Source: Cordia subcordata (lineage: Eukaryota > Streptophyta > Magnoliopsida > Boraginales > Cordiaceae). Taken from it: a stretch of 64,000 nucleotides of DNA. Positions 22,078 through 34,786 of the stretch are shown here, piece by piece. The stretch spans positions 4,017,501 to 4,081,500 of the forward strand of contig JAPTOF010000025.1 of NCBI GenBank assembly GCA_028554755.1. Reading direction: 5' to 3'. Position 1 is the stretch's first letter; each line of letters starts with the position of its first letter. The translations under genes were made by a program, and so were the position numbers. Below the pieces are notes generated by a model that saw only the letters and a program-made list of their open reading frames with translations, made no database searches and was not told where the DNA came from.

Positions 22078-23330
22078 ACCATAATAGTTATGTCAGCATG
22101 TCTATCAAAGATAATGTAAACCTCAGCCATATCATCAAAAAAAATTCCCGTACCTACTAGATGAACCATGACCAGCTACATGTAGTCTTTGCATTGACTA
22201 CAACAATTGCCAATGGCAAGATTTGGCCATTCATATATGTGGTTAACATGACAAAAAGATGATCCTTGTACTTGCCCCGCAAGTGTGTACCGTTGAGTGA
22301 AACCACAGGTTAATAGTGCCTCCATGCCATAATGCACGGCCCTTAGACCCAAAAACCATGGTTGAATATTTTATGTTGCTGTGTTGAACCCTCATCAAAC
22401 TTATACCTTAAGGTGAACCCCGAATTCTTTGCCATCACAGCATCAAGAAATCGTGAAAGCATCTACTAGGACATGTCCTAGTTGCCATAACTTGTTTGGT
22501 TGCTCTATTTCAGTCTTGCCAAACCTTCTCGTATGTTACATACACGTTAAGCCTTTTCTTAATGTGAGCTTATACAGATATACCTCGTAATCAAGTTTTC
22601 GAGCAATGAAATGCCTCACCATGCAACTGACCAAGATAGAGGTTAGATTTTTATGGTTTGACCTTTCTCTATCACCCAAACAAATATTATACTTTGTTAT
22701 CTCGAACTGCTTATGTATCGATCTTTTAACTGCACATATTTCCCAACTATATGGTGCTCTCTAATTGTTGGATTCTTTGCAATGTACCTTGCACAGGGTC
22801 GTATTTGACTTAACAACCCTGTATTCCCATTGTAATTTTATAGAGTTTAACTACACTACTCTTATAATATCCAATTTTGATGGGAACACCATGTGTTGGC
22901 CAAATCTATCTGATCTGAGTCCTATACTGGGCAATTAAGTGGCTCCTCCTTACTAATCATATAGTGTTCTATCCTAGTAGTATAGAACTCCACCAGTTCC
23001 TCCTCTTCCAACTCTAGGTTTGCACTTTCACTCAGGCCAACTTTAGCATTTTCGTGCCCAAACTCTCCTTTAAGGCAGCATCTTCCTCAATGTCCAACCA
23101 CATGTCCTCGTCTTTTTCATTTGGCTTTGAACAAATAGTATCCATTGAGAATTCAAACCTCTACTGCCTACTGCCACAATGAGAGGGTTCTCCTACTTCA
23201 AATGTGGAATGTAGCTGTAGGGACAGGGAAAACGTAGCAAACTCCACCACTGTCATCCAAATATTGGCCTACGCGTCATCATAATAAGATGGTTCTGCGT
23301 TAAGGTCTGACAAGTTTCAATCGAATGGGA
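22078..23330 (-). pseudogene. MuDR-like (MULE) transposase remnant
   Basis: Read on the minus strand in pieces: ELVEFYTTRIEHY, then FGQHMVFPSKLDII and EYRVVKSNTTLCKVHCKES (MuDR N-terminal DNA-binding region), then EKAxRVCNIREGLARLK, and SLNGTHLRGKYKDHLFVML followed by MNGQILPLAIVVV, the start of the MULE transposase catalytic domain. The final piece is DDMAEVYIIFDRHADI, where the family has a conserved SDRH. Stops and frameshifts occur throughout. The domain is cut at 22077 by the LTR of element 1, so element 1 inserted into the transposase gene. The enzyme would cut and paste DNA with long terminal inverted repeats; none were found. Confidence 0.72.
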
Positions 23331-24500
23331 CTTTAGTAGCTGGTTGTGGGATATAGATGTTATTGCTTTGTACCTCTACAATTACATACACAACACACAA
23401 GTTAATGTAATTGCAAGCAGTTGCATATATGTCCTGCAAATCTTCGTCATTGATAATTGCACTAGGGTAATTAAATATATGTTAGGAGTTTGCATCCCAT
23501 CTAGGGTCTCAATAGCACAAATCTACTTTATTAATGCCAAGATGCAAACTGAACTTCTAGATTGCACAGGCTATAAATTGACTGAATGCAATATCCTGTT
23601 GACTTTTGGTTTTTAGTGGTACAAACGGACTCTCATAGCCGAAGTTGGCCGTAAGTACTCAATTTTTTTCACACTATGGTATAAAAGAATAGTAACATCA
23701 TCTAAATTCCTTTTTTAGGATTGAGTTATTTAAAAAAATTGAAGGATTTCTAGGGACTAAGGTAGAAATTTGGAGCAATTGAAGTTTTAGAAGTAGGGAA
23801 TGAATATTTGGCTGAATATGGAATGAGTTGGTGGAAGGAAGGGCAAGGGTTTATATAGTTAAAAATAGACTTCGAGAGTTCGTCCTTATGAATATTTTTT
23901 GAACCTGAAATTCCACAAAATGACTTAAGCATCAGTGGAGCCAGGGAATGTATTAGATTCCCTAGAAATGAACTCCTAGAGTCTATCCCATAATTCCAGA
24001 GTTCGCCTATCTGAGATTCTCTACCATGGTGTCATTTCATGGAAAAGAATATCAGAAACTTTAAAAAAAAAAAACCCTAAACGAACTCCCAAAGTTCATC
24101 AAGCACTCGCAGTGTTTGTTGACACACTCCCAAAGTCTGTTTAGCCCATTTTTGAAAACAACTTGAAAAGTGGGTTAGCTGTAAAATGCATTAGAGAAAA
24201 TAGCCAAAAAAATATTTTTGGTTGACTTATTTTTTTATTTGACTTAACTAGCATTGTTATCACCAAAAATAAACAATGTGATATCATAACACATAGGTAT
24301 GACAAGTGAACAAACAACAATAATGTGGCCAACACATGTCGAAGAAATATGCTGATGCAACATGATTAAATGATGAGTGCATGGGACTCTTAGGAAGATG
24401 AGTTGGGACCTTCTGGTTTAATGAATTCCAAAGGATAGTAAGGCCCACATGCCATACTCAAAGGAGACCAAAAAGGTCCTAGTGGTGTTTAAAGGTCTAG
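23331..24500. other. Unassigned sequence right of the MULE remnant
   Basis: No gene recognised. Short ORFs at 23344-23616 (+) and 23932-23750 (-) have no known motifs. A repeated GAGTTCGTCCTTATG / CTCCCAAAGTTCATC-like pattern (23880-24140) suggests degenerate repeat DNA, possibly internal to the MULE. Confidence 0.3.
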
Positions 24501-25770
24501 GGACTGGAGCATCTCAATGAAAGTAGTTAGCTAGGTTGAGAGTATAGGCAGTTACTATTGCCCAGTAAATTAGTCCATGCGGGAGAGGGTAAACTGGATG
24601 TATGGCAAAATATTGCACACAAATTGTCCTTTTCAATTTAAATGATCTATGATCAAAAGCCAAGAAATCAAAATAAGTAATCAACCACACAATGCAAAAA
24701 CTAGAGAGAGTAAGCAAGGGAGAGTTAAATGTAGGACTTTTTGGTGGTTTGAAATCCACCTAAGGTTCACCACCTTAAGATTTTGGAAATTCCACTATGA
24801 ACCAACATCTACCAACATTGTTTCACGACAAGGAACTTTAAGTGTTCACTCAAATACTTGAGGATTTAACCCTTCACTCAAATGCTCACAGTGGCTGATC
24901 ACTCAACCTATACTACCACAAGAGTGAAGAAAAAGCAATGGAATAGTAGTTTAAGGTGCATAATAGAGCTTCTATGAATAAGAGAAGTACAAGATATAAA
25001 TACCTTCCTATATTTCACAAAGTAGATATAGCAATTAAATCACAATAACTTGATCAAATGTAATGATTGAGAACAATGAATACTAGAAGGAAGCTTTTGA
25101 TGCTTGTATGAAAAATAAAATAGCTCAACACCAATTTATTTGGAAATGGAGTAGAGAAGGTTGTTTATAAGTGCAAAACGTTATAGTTTCAACGGCTATA
25201 TGTTGGACTGGGTACGCATTGACGGCCAACCGATACCTTATCCAATACCAAGAATAAACTATTTGGAATTACCAGTCAACCCTATATGTCGACTGGAACC
25301 CTCACCCAATTCCAAAATTTGCTCTCTAGACTTACAGGTCGAACCTAGCGACTGACTTTTCCATGTAGGTACTTATTGATTGACCAATAAACTCGTCCAG
25401 TAGGCAAAATTTGCAAATAAAAGGTATAACATGAACAATACAACTTTTTACCAAATTTTAAATTTATGCACAGTGACATGCACGAAAGATCTGTTGTTTT
25501 TGTTGCTCATAACTACTTCGCCCTTAAATCTAATCTTCAATTCAAAACTGTTCGAAATGGTAAGATCGAGTGGGTTGTGCCAAAAACAACTAGTTTTAAT
25601 TGATGTGTCTCCGTGAAGGTCAACCGTACCCCTTGACCGTCAGAAAATTCATGTTTTTCTCAAGAGGTTGAGGCTAGTACATGCGGTCAACCCCATGTCG
25701 AGATCATATCTCACCATACTCCACTAGTGTTCAAGGTTTGCATCATACAATTGATTGCATGATCTCATTC
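24501..25770 (-). repeat. Possible minus-strand LTR-like sequence
   Basis: The 25200-25400 segment has the same kind of dyad module as the Athila-type LTRs: GACGGCCAACCGATACC, then ACCAGTCAACC and GTCGACTGG. On the minus strand a TTATAAAC sequence follows (about 25170-25163), the expected TATA position. CTAAGGTTCACCACCTTAAG (24762-24781) is an imperfect palindrome. No ends or internal region could be defined. Confidence 0.3.
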
Positions 25771-26071
25771 GCCAAAGAATTTGACTTGTTTTTGAAAAAC
25801 TTTTAAAGCACAAACTCTTTTTTGAAAAACTAAATTCAGAAACTTATCTTCAAGCCCATATGTAATCAAAATATTTGTTAAATGATCTAAATTAGAGCTT
25901 TTCTAAAAGGGTTTTTGAAAATTTGTTTTTTATATTATGTCAAAAATTATTCTTTTTTCTCTTTCCTCAAAATTACTACCCCATAATTTTAGAAGTCCAA
26001 TATTGCCCCCAAAATAATTAAAAATTCAACTCCTGAAATACCAAATCAAACAATCAAAGAAAGACTTTTGT
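25771..26071. other. AT-rich unassigned stretch
   Basis: Nothing recognised; low-complexity A/T sequence next to the chromovirus LTR end. Confidence 0.4.
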
Positions 26072-28283
26072 CACGCCCCTAGTCACTAGTACCAACACCC
26101 GGGCGTGACATGCCACAAGCATAAGCTGCAAGGTAAGCAAGAAGACACCTAGACATCGTATATACCTATAAATATAGCCCAAAACACGATATTTATAATC
26201 CACCAAAGATAGTTATTTACCAACAAAAGGTTGTATCCACACAAGCTATACTTAAGGATTTACATCATACTAGGAAAAACATAACAAAAATCATATTACA
26301 TTAACCATCCTAGACAACGACAAAAAAGTTCGTCAGGGTAGGTGCGACCCAAATCCTAGGATTGGTTCTCTCCCTGTGGTCTCGAACCTTCACTTTCTGC
26401 CAGGTTAAAAAAAAAGACATGAGCCAAACAAGCTCAGTAAGAAAGACACCTTAGAGTCAGGCTCAGGGCAGCCCCAAGACAAGAAAGCAGGACTAACCAT
26501 CACATCACGCATGCATAATAACCATAGAAATGGAACCAGGATAGAATACATACTCCACCATTCAAGCTTGGAAATCGACATGCAACGTATCTCAGAATCA
26601 TCAATATTTGCATCACATGGTCTATTCACAACCTTTTTGAGAACATAAATCACCAAAATTACAAAGAATCCCCCTGGAGCCGTGATACATAATGTACTTC
26701 CACACTGTTCACAAATACACTAGGCCTAGACCTCTCTGCCAGGCCCCTTCCAGTTTGTTAAACCATCTCCAACTGGCCCGAGCACAGGATGGCCACCTAC
26801 GGCCCCATACCTCTGTACGATGAATCATCTCTACCTATGAGCACAAGAATCACATCACTTCCCTAAATACCAGGCAATCTCACTCGCCAAATGGGTGTCA
26901 CAACTCTAGGGATTCACACGTATCCCATACCATCCACAATTCACAAACACAGACTCAAGCATATCTATTTGCCATGTAACTGATATAACTGAGAGTGAAA
27001 GCCAAAAGAATTGTGAAAGAAGTGAATATGATAACCAGTATAGCTTCTGGAAAGTGGTTCGAATGGAATGTCCAACTTACCTTATCCAATTTGTTAAGAA
27101 AATAAATATGCCTTCTAAACTTAGTCTCCAACGCTACTTGATGCTGCCAACAATAAAAGAATTGAATTCTTAGAGGGAACGAACACAAAAGTATGTAAAT
27201 AACGATTTTTCCTTTTATTCCCTATACAACCAAGGCACTACATAATTTGTACTAGTGCAATAAGGTCTTGATAAACAAGTTTAGGCATGTTAATTAATAT
27301 TCTCTAGCTGTCGAGAATATATTTAAGTTGTCCTCATTCAATATGTAAGAAAACACAAGTGCACCACACCTACTACAAGATAACTTGAATTTCAGATGTT
27401 ATTCTCCCTTTGAAGCCACTGCCTTTACACTTAGTTAAGGCAAATTAATTCCAAACAACCCTTTTATTCAACAGGCTAATATGATTCCATGTCCTTGTCA
27501 TAATTCCAAAACATGCACACTTGCTCTTCATCAGATTCTCATATAACACAACACACAAAGCCTTTAGAGTGCAACTTACACATTTACTGTATCACATATC
27601 CTATTCCACCTATGATCTTCACCAAAATATTCACGTCTCAAACTTACACCACACATACTCACTGTTTACACCCCTATAGCATAATTTAAGCAATTTTGTG
27701 AAGTACTCAACATGTAATATGCCGCATTCAAGCTAAATCAAACAAGTGAACATGCAGGCTTCCATTTAGAGATGCATACATACATATGCTTTAATAATCA
27801 ATTCAAAAGAAAGCCATTTCATACCTAAACACCCTGTACTTGGCAGCCCTAATCTTGTGCAATCATTTTCTACTACAATTTCCTTAACTTTATACAAGCA
27901 TGCAATCCTCTCATAATTTCCAACATAAACTCATAACACCAAGAATTCACTCATCTTTTCCACATAATTATCACAAATCCATATCGAAGTATAAACACAT
28001 ATTCACAAATTTACAGCTAGCAACATATACATAGCTCAAATAAGTTCACAAGACCATACCTAAATCGCCTAGCTCGATATTATCCTTAGTCGCTTCCAAT
28101 TCTTGCAAAAGAATGAAGAGAAAAGGTAGCTTATGGTGACGGATTTGGCTCGACAGAGAAGAAGAAAAGAAAGATGATGGATTTTTTTTTCTTTCTTTCT
28201 TTTTCTTTAATTCCTATTATTATCTTTACATATTTGCCTTATTTGCACCCTAAGTCCCTATAGTTTTGCTCATCTATAACACA
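26072..28283 (-). repeat. 3' LTR of a minus-strand chromovirus
   Basis: On the minus strand it begins near 28283 with a TGTTATAG... start, then GGGACTTAGGGTGCAAATAAGG, and ends GGGGCGTGACA at 26072-26082. A short inverted repeat, CACGCCCCTAG / CCCGGGCGTGACA, lies at the outer end; the GTCACGCCC end is common in plant chromovirus LTRs. It is adjacent to the chromodomain end of pol. The inner limit is approximate because a microsatellite lies there. No partner LTR is present, so identity could not be tested. Confidence 0.6.
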
Positions 28284-28290
28284 ACCCCAA

Positions 28291-28357
<67 letters not shown>

Positions 28358-28364
28358 CAGATAT

Positions 28365-28397
<33 letters not shown>

Positions 28398-28438
28398 CAT
28401 ATATACATATACATACATACACATATATATATATATAT
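28291..28438. repeat. TA / TATACA microsatellite
   Basis: About 150 bp of alternating TA, TATG and TACA units, partly palindromic. Long Tyr/Ile open frames on both strands are products of the repeat and not genes. Confidence 0.9.
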
Positions 28439-28479
28439 GTGCATGCAACCCACGTGGCTTTTCTATTTACTGGGTGTTC

Positions 28480-29410
28480 CACCTTCTACCCCTTCAAAGA
28501 GAAAAGGATATTTCTCATGCATTTCTGATTCTAACTCCTAGGTTGCCTCTCTCGCGGTATGGTTACCACTCCATTGCATCTTCACATATGGAATTTTTTG
28601 ATGCTGCAAAATCTACTCTTTTCGATCCGCAACACCCACCAGTTGTTCCGGATATGTCAAATTGTCTTGTATTGGTACCTGTTCATACTGTATGATATGA
28701 TCTGGATCTGAAATATACTTTTAGAGCTGAGATACATGGAATATGTCATGAATGCCTACAAATGTTGGAGGTACTACCACTTTGTATACAGCTTCTCCAA
28801 TTTGTTCTAGGATTTCAAATGGCCCCACATATCAGGGACTTAACTTCCCACGGCTCCCAAATCTGTTTACACCTTTGATAGGTGATACCTTTAGGAACAC
28901 TTGATCGCCGGCCTCAAATGCCAATTCCTTATGCTTCAGGTCGGCCCAAATCTTCTACCTATCCTGAGCCCGTTTGAGTCTTGCCTAGATAATTTTAACT
29001 TTCTCTTCGGTATCTTCGAGTAATTGCAGCCCTAGAACTTTTCTTTCATCCATACCCCAGTATAATGGGGTCTTGCATCTTCTACCATATAATGCTTCAT
29101 ACGGAGCCATCTGAATACTAGACTGGTAATTGTTATTATATGCAAACTCTACCAACGGCAGATATAGATCCCAGTTACCACCCCATTCTATGGCACAAGC
29201 TCAAAGCATATCTTCCAAGATCTGAATTGTCCTTTCCGTTTGGCCATCTGTCTAAGGATGAAATACAGTACTTAATCTCAATTTAGAGCCCAGAGTTCAC
29301 TGTATACCTTGCCAATATTTGAAGGTAAATATGGCATCTCTGTTAAACATAATTTCTTTCAGTACCCTATGCAGGCTCACTATTTCATCTAAATAACGCT
29401 TGGCCAACTT
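28480..29410 (-). pseudogene. Chromovirus integrase C-terminus and chromodomain
   Basis: On the minus strand the integrase tail gives VFLKVSPIKGVNRFG, GKLSP, GPFEILEQIGEAVYK and HDIFHVSQL, the usual GPY/F region before a chromodomain. The chromodomain-like end (about 28640-28480) reads [11 protein letters not shown], then [20 protein letters not shown]. In chromoviruses this domain directs insertion to particular chromatin. Stops are present (for example near 28655). The sequence between 28870 and 29410 corresponds to the integrase core and is damaged. I place it nearest to the Tekay/Del group because of the WELE..M...YP.LF end. Confidence 0.7.
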
Positions 29411-29718
29411 TCCCTAGTCCTTGTCTACTCGATTGACAAAAAGTGTGTTGTCTTAGTTAACCGATCCATAATTACCCAAATGGCATCATTTTTATTCCTC
29501 GTTCTAGGCAACCCTACCATAAAATCCATGGATACATTGTCCCATTTCCATTTTGGTATCCTGAGAGGCTGTAGTAACCCGGAGGGTTTCTGATGCTCGG
29601 CCTTTACTCTTTGACATGTCAAACATTTAGCTACAAAATCCCCAATATCTCGCTTCACATTATTCCACCAAAAATACTGCCAAAGGTCACAGTACATTGT
29701 TGTGCCCCCTGGATGCAT
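29411..29718 (-). pseudogene. Chromovirus integrase zinc finger and core start
   Basis: An open stretch of 97 residues, MHPGGTTMYCDLWQYFWWNN at its start, followed by CLTCQRVKAEHQKPSG (the Cys pair of the HHCC finger) and WKWDNVSMDFMVGLPRT. The last segment is the first Asp strand of the catalytic core, with MDFMVGLP typical of Tekay/Del-type integrases. The frame stops soon after the core begins. Confidence 0.8.
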
Positions 29719-30317
29719 AGAAAAAAAGGATTAATGTGCTTCAATTAAAATTTCTTTCCTTAACTCTGGATCTTCAGGAACACATAACCATTCCCCCGTA
29801 TGTAGAATTCTTGTTTATTTCCCTTATTTACTTCATCTTTGATCTTCTTTAGAAAGGAGTCATTCTTCTGGGCCATTCTAATTTTCTCGGCTAAAGTAGA
29901 CTAGATGATTAAAGAGGCTAACACACTTTTCTCGCTAGGCAAGATTACTTCTAATTGCAATTTCTCAAATTCTCAGATCAATTCTTGTTGCGTAGTCACC
30001 AAGCTAGCCACGACTGTCATCGGTCTTCTGCTAAGTGCGTCTACTACCACATTAGCTTTCCCTAGATGGTAATGAATATTCATATCATATTCTTTAAAAA
30101 GCTCCAACCATCTCCGCTACCTAAGATTTAGTTCTTTCTAGGTAAATATATATTTAAGACACTGATGATCAATATAAACATCACACGTTACTCCATTAAG
30201 GTAATGGAGCCAAATTTTCAATGCAAAGATAATTGCTGCCAACTTCAAATTGTGTGTAGGGTAATGCGGTCCAAAGTTCTTTAGTTGTCTGGAGGCATAG
30301 GCAATTAGCTTTCCATG
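29719..30317 (-). pseudogene. Chromovirus RNase H region, decayed
   Basis: Positioned between RT and integrase. Short pieces of RNase H and linker can be read on the minus strand (for example the segment before 30300 giving YASRQLKNFGPHYPTHNLKL, then [20 protein letters not shown] near 30060-30010). Stops and changes break it. Confidence 0.65.
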
Positions 30318-30970
30318 CTACATGAATACACACCCCAAACCACTCCTAGAAGCATCACTGTACATCACAAAGCTCTCTGAACCAGATGGAAGAGCCAATA
30401 TTGGTGTAGATATTAACCTTTTTTTCAGTTCCTGAAAACTTCCTTCACAAGCATCTGTCCATTCAAATGTTACAATCTTCCGGGTCAGATTTGCCAAAGG
30501 TAAGGCCAAGCAGGCAAATCCTTCCACAAATTTCCTATAGTATACTGCCAAACCTAGGAAACTGCACACCTCAGTGGCTAAGGTTGGTCTTGGCCAATTA
30601 CTTACCGCCTCAACCTTGTGAGGGTCAACTGAAATGCCATCCTTGGGGATAACATGGCCCAGGAACGCCACCTAGTTTAGCCAAAACTCACATTTCTTAA
30701 GTTTTGTGGATAACTGATTTTCGCAAAATGTTTGCAAGATGGTTCTCAGATATTGTTCATGCTCTTTTGAACTCTTGGAATATATAAGTATGTCATCAAT
30801 AAACACTACTACAAATTGATCTAAATACGGCCTAAACACAATGTTCATCAGATCCATAGAAGTTGTGAAGGCATTAGTTAAACCGAAAGGCATCACCATG
30901 AATTCATAGTGCCCAAAACGAGTTCGGAAAGCAGTTGTCTGAATGTCTTTGGTTCGAACCCTCAACATAA
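30318..30970 (-). pseudogene. Chromovirus reverse transcriptase, 5'-truncated
   Basis: Two open frames (30968-30672 and 30671-30318) give RT from the middle onward: [20 protein letters not shown], then the [11 protein letters not shown] box (YxDD type, intact), then VAFLGHVIPKDGISVDPHKV, VCSFLGLAVYYRKFVEGFA and FVMYSDASRSGLGCVFM. A single stop at the junction (30671) replaces a residue after FWLN. The element is cut at about 30970: the RT N-terminus, protease and gag are absent on the right side. Confidence 0.85.
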
Positions 30971-32715
30971 AATGAATTACAGCGGAAAAGGAAAATTTTC
31001 GGTCATAAAGTGAATTATGGAGGTGTTTGGGAAATGACTAAGCTAACATTATGCTAACTAAGACTAAGTTATGAGTTAAACTAAGGATAGGACTAAGCTG
31101 TAGAGCTACAAAGCTAAGAAGCTAAGGGATAGATATAGGATTAATGCATGGTGGTTGTGGAACCCCTTTCTTCTTGGTCTCAGCCAGTTTTTATAGTTGC
31201 CGCATCCAAAATCTCCATGCTTGACTAATGACTTTGGTATCCTCTAGTTGATTGGAGTTGACCGAGTTCCTTACTCAGCTTTCGTCCTTTCTATTTCGGA
31301 GCTGCACGTTTTATCAGACTTGGTCTTCCTTATTTGAATTGAGTATGTGCTTGCCATATACCAACTTGTTTTTCCCTGGACGAAGTTCGACCTTGAAATC
31401 AAAGTAGGCAATTATGTCAACCTTGAACTCTTGTCGTATTGCTTTCTTCGACCACTAAGTTGACTTAAGATTGAACATGTTATTTAAATGAAATTAAAAA
31501 ATAAAAATTTTAAAAATTTAAAACAAAAAAATAAAAATTAGAAATAAAAAATAAACATTAAAAAATTAAAATTAAAAATTTTAAAAAAATTAAAAATAAG
31601 AAAAATTTAAAAAAATAAAAAGTAAAAAAAATCTAAAATATTAAAAATCAAATAAAAAATCATAAATAACACTTTAAACAGTAATTTTAATCGAACAAAT
31701 AACAAAATATTTTTTTATCGAGCAACAATTTTACCAAAAATTTAAAACAGTTTTTCTCAACAACAGATTTGAATTCAGTATTTTTTAAATAGTGACAACA
31801 TATTACAATAGCAATGCCAAACATTCCTCTTGAGAACCATCTCCAACATTAAATTGCGAGAGCCTTCTGCCGATCTTCCTTCTAAATTGTTATTGTTGTT
31901 ATGTTTTTTGGTCAAATACGAATCTTCGTTACAAATTAACAAAACTGAATTTTGCACGCTTTTTATCTTCTCATGATTTCAGGATATGAAAGTGGTAAAA
32001 AGTATACCCAGAATATCATTGAAAGTAAGCAAGTTGAGCGCCTGCAAATCAGAATCTACAATCTAAATTTAAATTGCATTTCAAGAAAATATAGAGTTAA
32101 ATCCACTTTATACCCTAACGTTTAAGAAGCAGCACCGTTTCTTCATAAGATCCTTCACAAAGAAACATTTGAAAATATAATACAGCCAGCTGAGGAAAGA
32201 TGAAAAAGAACGAAAACAATAAAAATGAGCTTTGAATTTCCTCGAACGAAAGTAGTGTTTCAAAAGCAATCAGCCTACCTGAATTTAATTTCAGAACCAA
32301 AAGTTAGAATCAGAAGAACACATCATGGCTGATCTGTTACGTGTAAGTGAGGTTCCAAGATGAAGATCAACCTATATTTCTGTTGAATCATATATAGCTT
32401 ACAAGAAAATAGTTGGCACGCCGCCATTTGAAACATCAGCATTTCAATATTACAAGATCTTCCCAAGAAGTTAACTACAGCACGTGATAAAATTCAACGC
32501 GTCAAGCATTTCGTCTTTCTGCAACTAACGATCTGTCTTCAGCTTGCTCCACATGAATCTCTCTTGTATTGTTATTAGCAAAATGCCAGTTAGACGTGTA
32601 AATCCCCAGCTGCAAATTTTCTATGATTAATCAACCAAAGGGTAAACTAGTTATACTGTTCTGCTCCAATGTATCGTAAAAGGTAAACCCCAAGGTTTTA
32701 ATGTCGTCAGTGGTC
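30971..32715. other. Intergenic sequence and probable 3' UTR of the DHHC gene
   Basis: No gene recognised. 30971-31480 is unassigned, 31490-31680 is an A-rich low-complexity run (AAAAATTAAAAA-type), and 31700-32715 lies downstream of the DHHC stop codon and probably includes its 3' UTR. Short ORFs here show no motifs. Confidence 0.5.
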
Positions 32716-34754
32716 TTAATACTCTTGCGCATCTAGATCAGGTTTTGATGGATACTCAAGACCCTGAAGAGCAGGTATGCGTCGTAAATCTTCTTCTGAA
32801 TAAGCTGGGATGAACCAATACCATCTGTCCGTCCCAAATACCTAATGCACAAACAAGTTAATATGGAAACTACCCGTATGTGACACGAGATTCATCACTA
32901 CAAGCAGAAGTGAATTAATGAACTAGGTAACATAAAGGAATAACCAACAATTACAAGCAGATGCTGACTGTTGGATTTGGTTCACCTGCTGCTATATTTG
33001 TCAGTTAGAATAAGAGAAAAATATAGGGTATTCCTGTAACTATCTTAACCTGAATTAGTATTTCTGCTTATGGCTTGAGAACTAACAGTAATATAGGGCT
33101 AAAACTAGGCTACCCTTTACCACAAGATTAACCTCAAGAAGAAATATTCAAGAAGCATCATCAGCAGCTTTAGTAGGATAAATTTGGTAAGATGAAAACT
33201 CTAAAGGGGGAAATTACAGCAATGTTTCTTATAAATATTGTGATTGGGCTGAGTAGATAATGCATACAATCAGTATAAAAGCTTAGTATTATAGACAGCA
33301 ACTGCATGAGGTGAGTAGCCACCAAAACTTAGCAATATAAAAGTAAAGTCACCTGTTCAAAATTCCTCCTTCGACCAAGATCATACCGCCATTTTGGAGT
33401 AGTCTTCTTCTCATATGCCTAAGTACAAAATAATTGATCAATTAGCAACCTCCGCTATGAAATATAGGAGAAACAATAATTTGTTAAAATTAGAAAGTAA
33501 GATGTCTGACTGCTGAAGGGCATTCACTTACAATTTGCCAAAAGGAGAATTTTCATTATAGTTCAGAAAAGCAAAACAGGGGGCGGAAGAAAAAGGCATT
33601 AATGTAGTTAATTGACTCAATACTGCTAAAGCAGATTCTGGCGAGCTGAAGCAAGGTGAATATCATGACCAAGTCGTTATTTCCCATATATCATTATAGA
33701 ATTCACCTATACAGATATAACGTTGTTATATCCCATTAACCATCATAAGGGACCGCCCAAAACCTAACACCAGAAGCTGCCTGCTTGGTTACAGATAGGC
33801 AGAGAAGAAGGAATTAAGTTGATTCACCAGGCATATTCTTTACCACAGCTAAGTGGCCCAGGTGAAATTAGGAGGGCAAGAACGTCATGTCCCAAGAGCT
33901 TTTAAGGTTTGGGCAACTTGGAGAAGACAAGAAACTAGAAAGTTTTAAATACAAGAGAAGCATCTAAATCAGCTGCAGATAAACATCACTTAACAGATTC
34001 CAAGTTACGTAAGATAATTGGTTGGAGCAATTCTAAAAAACACCAATTTCTATAGTTGAAAACATACATACAGTAGAGATTATTACCTCAATGGTAGTTG
34101 TATTAGCACCCACCAGCGATATATGCATGATGAGAAATCCCAACACACTCAGAGCAAATGCTAAATTCAGGACTGATGATACAAAGAAAATAGTTAAGTA
34201 TAGATATGGAGGCAAGTAAAGGACACAAATCAAACAGTACAACTTAGGCTGATGACCTTACCAAATGCAAGAAAAGTGGTTGCAAGAGTGCCTGGAGTGC
34301 CAGGAATTTCTCCATCACCAAAAAATGCAATAAAATGTGGCAGTAATGATAGAGTCACCAGTGTGGTCTCAAGAAATGTGTAGAACTGCAGTAATATGAA
34401 AAACCATCAGCTACCACTTCGAATCAAATATGTTATGTTTGAACCAAGCAAAAAAGAATTGGTGTACTTTTACGAATAGAAGATTCGTAGAATTTGACCA
34501 TAGACAGTTGAACAAGTGTTACTAAATAGTTATCAAATTGTAATCGTTTCATGAAACAAGATATTATTTTTTTTCAAATCACAAAACATAGTGCCAAATA
34601 AAGAAGATCAACAACAATAACAGCACCACCACCCCCCCAAAAAAAATCTTTTCTCCCTTCTTCATCACTTTCATCTTTAGCAAGGATTTAAACCGAGGAT
34701 GCTAGTTGTATCTCCATCTTATATACATATACACATACGTATATACATACGTAC

Positions 34755-34786
<32 letters not shown>

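Noticed and set aside
28239..28541. Long Tyr/Ile ORFs on both strands
   Set aside because: They are translations of the TA/TACA microsatellite.
34022..34242. A separate small gene at the DHHC exon 5 ORF
   Set aside because: The ORF begins in intron 4; only 34172-34087 matches the protein and it splices in phase with exons 4 and 6.
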